From: Marisa cornuarietis
Lineage: Eukaryota; Mollusca; Gastropoda; Architaenioglossa; Ampullariidae
NCBI GenBank assembly: GCA_004794655.1
Contig: SMMW01000575.1
Location: 9,760,001-9,824,000, forward strand
Direction: 5' to 3'
Length of the DNA stretch: 64,000 nucleotides
The position numbers and the translations under genes were made by a program. A model generated the notes under the pieces. The model did not search any database. It was not told the origin of the DNA and saw only the letters and a list, made by a program, of their open reading frames with translations. This document shows positions 63,271 through 64,000 of the stretch, piece after piece (position 1 is the first letter of the stretch; each line of letters opens with the position of its first letter).

Positions 63271-63783
63271 GACCAACCTGAATGGTTTGCGTTTTTTGCA
63301 GATATCGGTAGATATATGCGATATAAACATAGCCTGTAAATTTCAGCCTCCAAACCCTATCCGTTAATTAATTATCTGCTAGCAAAGTACGCGATTTGCA
63401 CCTGCGATCAACTAGCGCCGCTAACTGTACTACGTCACACTAGTGCACCATTCACAACATTGGCAGCCGTCAACACCGAACAGAGAGAGAGTGTGAGCGA
63501 CAGTTGGCATTATTCGGACCTTAAAGTCTGCTTTTCTCATGCTCAAGTAGCATTTTTTTCAGAATCACGAGAAATGCAGACTTTCAACCTCCCAATAACC
63601 CGAAAAGTCGCTCATTCTCTCGTTCTGATTGGTGTTGACTGCTGGTAATGTTGATCGTAAATGCGAATCGTAGCGAATAATTAATTAACGGATGGGTTTT
63701 GGAGGCTAAAATTTACAGGTTAGTTTCATATCGCCTATATCGGTAGATATAGGCAAACATCGCAAATCATTCAGGTTGGTCTG
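63271..63783. mobile_element. Non-autonomous element with long (about 95 bp) terminal inverted repeats
   Basis: The left arm starts AGACCAACCTGAATGGTTTG and runs through CCTGTAAATTTCAGCCTCCA to CCGTTAATTAATTAT. The right arm, reverse complemented, starts AGACCAACCTGAATGATTTG and runs through CCTGTAAATTTTAGCCTCCA to CCGTTAATTAATTAT. The roughly 300-bp centre has no coding domain. TTAA occurs just outside both ends (immediately left, three bases off on the right), so a TTAA-targeting superfamily is possible but unproven. Confidence 0.75.
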
Positions 63784-63924
63784 TATTAACCACCAGATTA
63801 TGTACCCACTTCGCGCTCTTTGCTGTCGTGGGCAATATTTCAATCTTGAAGAAGTGGGAGTGAGACATGTATGTGGCGATGAACCAATCCCATAGGTGAC
63901 TATCACCGTTTGAAAAAGAAATGT

Positions 63925-63990
63925 GTTTCTCGCCGTGACACAGCCTTCGTTAACAGCACGGCGTAAAACACGAACTATCCCACCTACCAA
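63925..63990 (+). mobile_element. SINE tail fragment at the right edge
   Basis: CTCGCCGTGACACAGCCTTC and AGCACGGCGTAAAACACGAA match the 3' block of the SINE at 61665-61848. It is followed by ACCAACC units. The 5' part is not recognisable. Confidence 0.55.
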
Positions 63991-64000
63991 CCAACCGTAG

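Larger units (their letters stand above)
48533..64000. other. Region without recognised coding genes, probable 5' part of the transgelin gene plus intergenic DNA
   Basis: The coding ATG at 48532 abuts a splice acceptor, so one or more minus-strand non-coding exons of the transgelin-like gene must lie here. Good minus-strand donors occur, for example reading leftward from about 58508 and 56109, but I cannot choose between them. Other content: poly-T at about 52342-52370, GT/CG-rich simple sequence at 52845-52925, (AT)n at about 54367-54383, repeat-like sequence 61361-61650, a SINE at 61665-61848, the inverted-repeat element 63271-63783 and a SINE tail at the right edge. Open frames are short and show no domains. 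Confidence 0.5.

Overview
The window is nuclear DNA of an animal. Its genes are split by many GT-AG introns, the DNA is AT-rich, and microsatellites and degraded transposons fill the introns and intergenic space. The gene families (purine-pathway PFAS, an LRRC74-type LRR protein, a transgelin/muscle-protein-20) and the style of the tRNA-derived SINE and RTE-like LINE fragments fit a lophotrochozoan, most likely a gastropod mollusc. The species assignment is inference; the eukaryotic nature is plain from the gene structures.

Layout. (1) Minus strand, 179-6736: the N-terminal 633 codons of phosphoribosylformylglycinamidine synthase (PFAS) in eleven coding exons; the gene runs off the left edge before its glutaminase domain. 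Its intron at 1317-2419 holds two oppositely oriented pieces of one LINE copy. (2) 7480-13811: intergenic, with a SINE-like repeat, a pogo/Tigger-like non-autonomous transposon (8587-9402) and other dispersed repeats. (3) Plus strand, 13812-19335: a five-exon gene for a 228-residue secreted, cysteine-rich, N-glycosylatable protein of unknown function. It is built from two homologous domains, each encoded by two exons with matching intron phases. Its introns hold an RTE-like reverse transcriptase relic broken by a MITE with 5-bp target duplications, and a second copy of the same MITE. (4) 19850-32162: no recognised coding sequence; several microsatellites, a 32-38 bp minisatellite and a CpG-rich stretch near 24.05-24.46 kb that may be the promoter/first exon of the next gene. 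(5) Plus strand, 32179-41099: an LRRC74A-like gene of eleven coding exons (814 aa) with a long disordered N-terminus, about ten leucine-rich repeats and a canonical EF-hand near the C-terminus. (6) Minus strand, 45863-48532: a five-exon transgelin/Mp20-like gene (197 aa; CH domain plus one calponin repeat), tail to tail with the LRR gene. (7) 48533-64000: no coding gene recognised; probably 5' non-coding part of the transgelin gene plus intergenic DNA, with SINEs and an element with long terminal inverted repeats at 63271-63783.

All four gene models were assembled by hand from splice sites and hold reading frame across every junction. The genes are unrelated in function and do not form a pathway or operon. 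I see no CRISPR, prokaryotic or viral system. The most novel-looking item is the duplicated-domain secreted protein.
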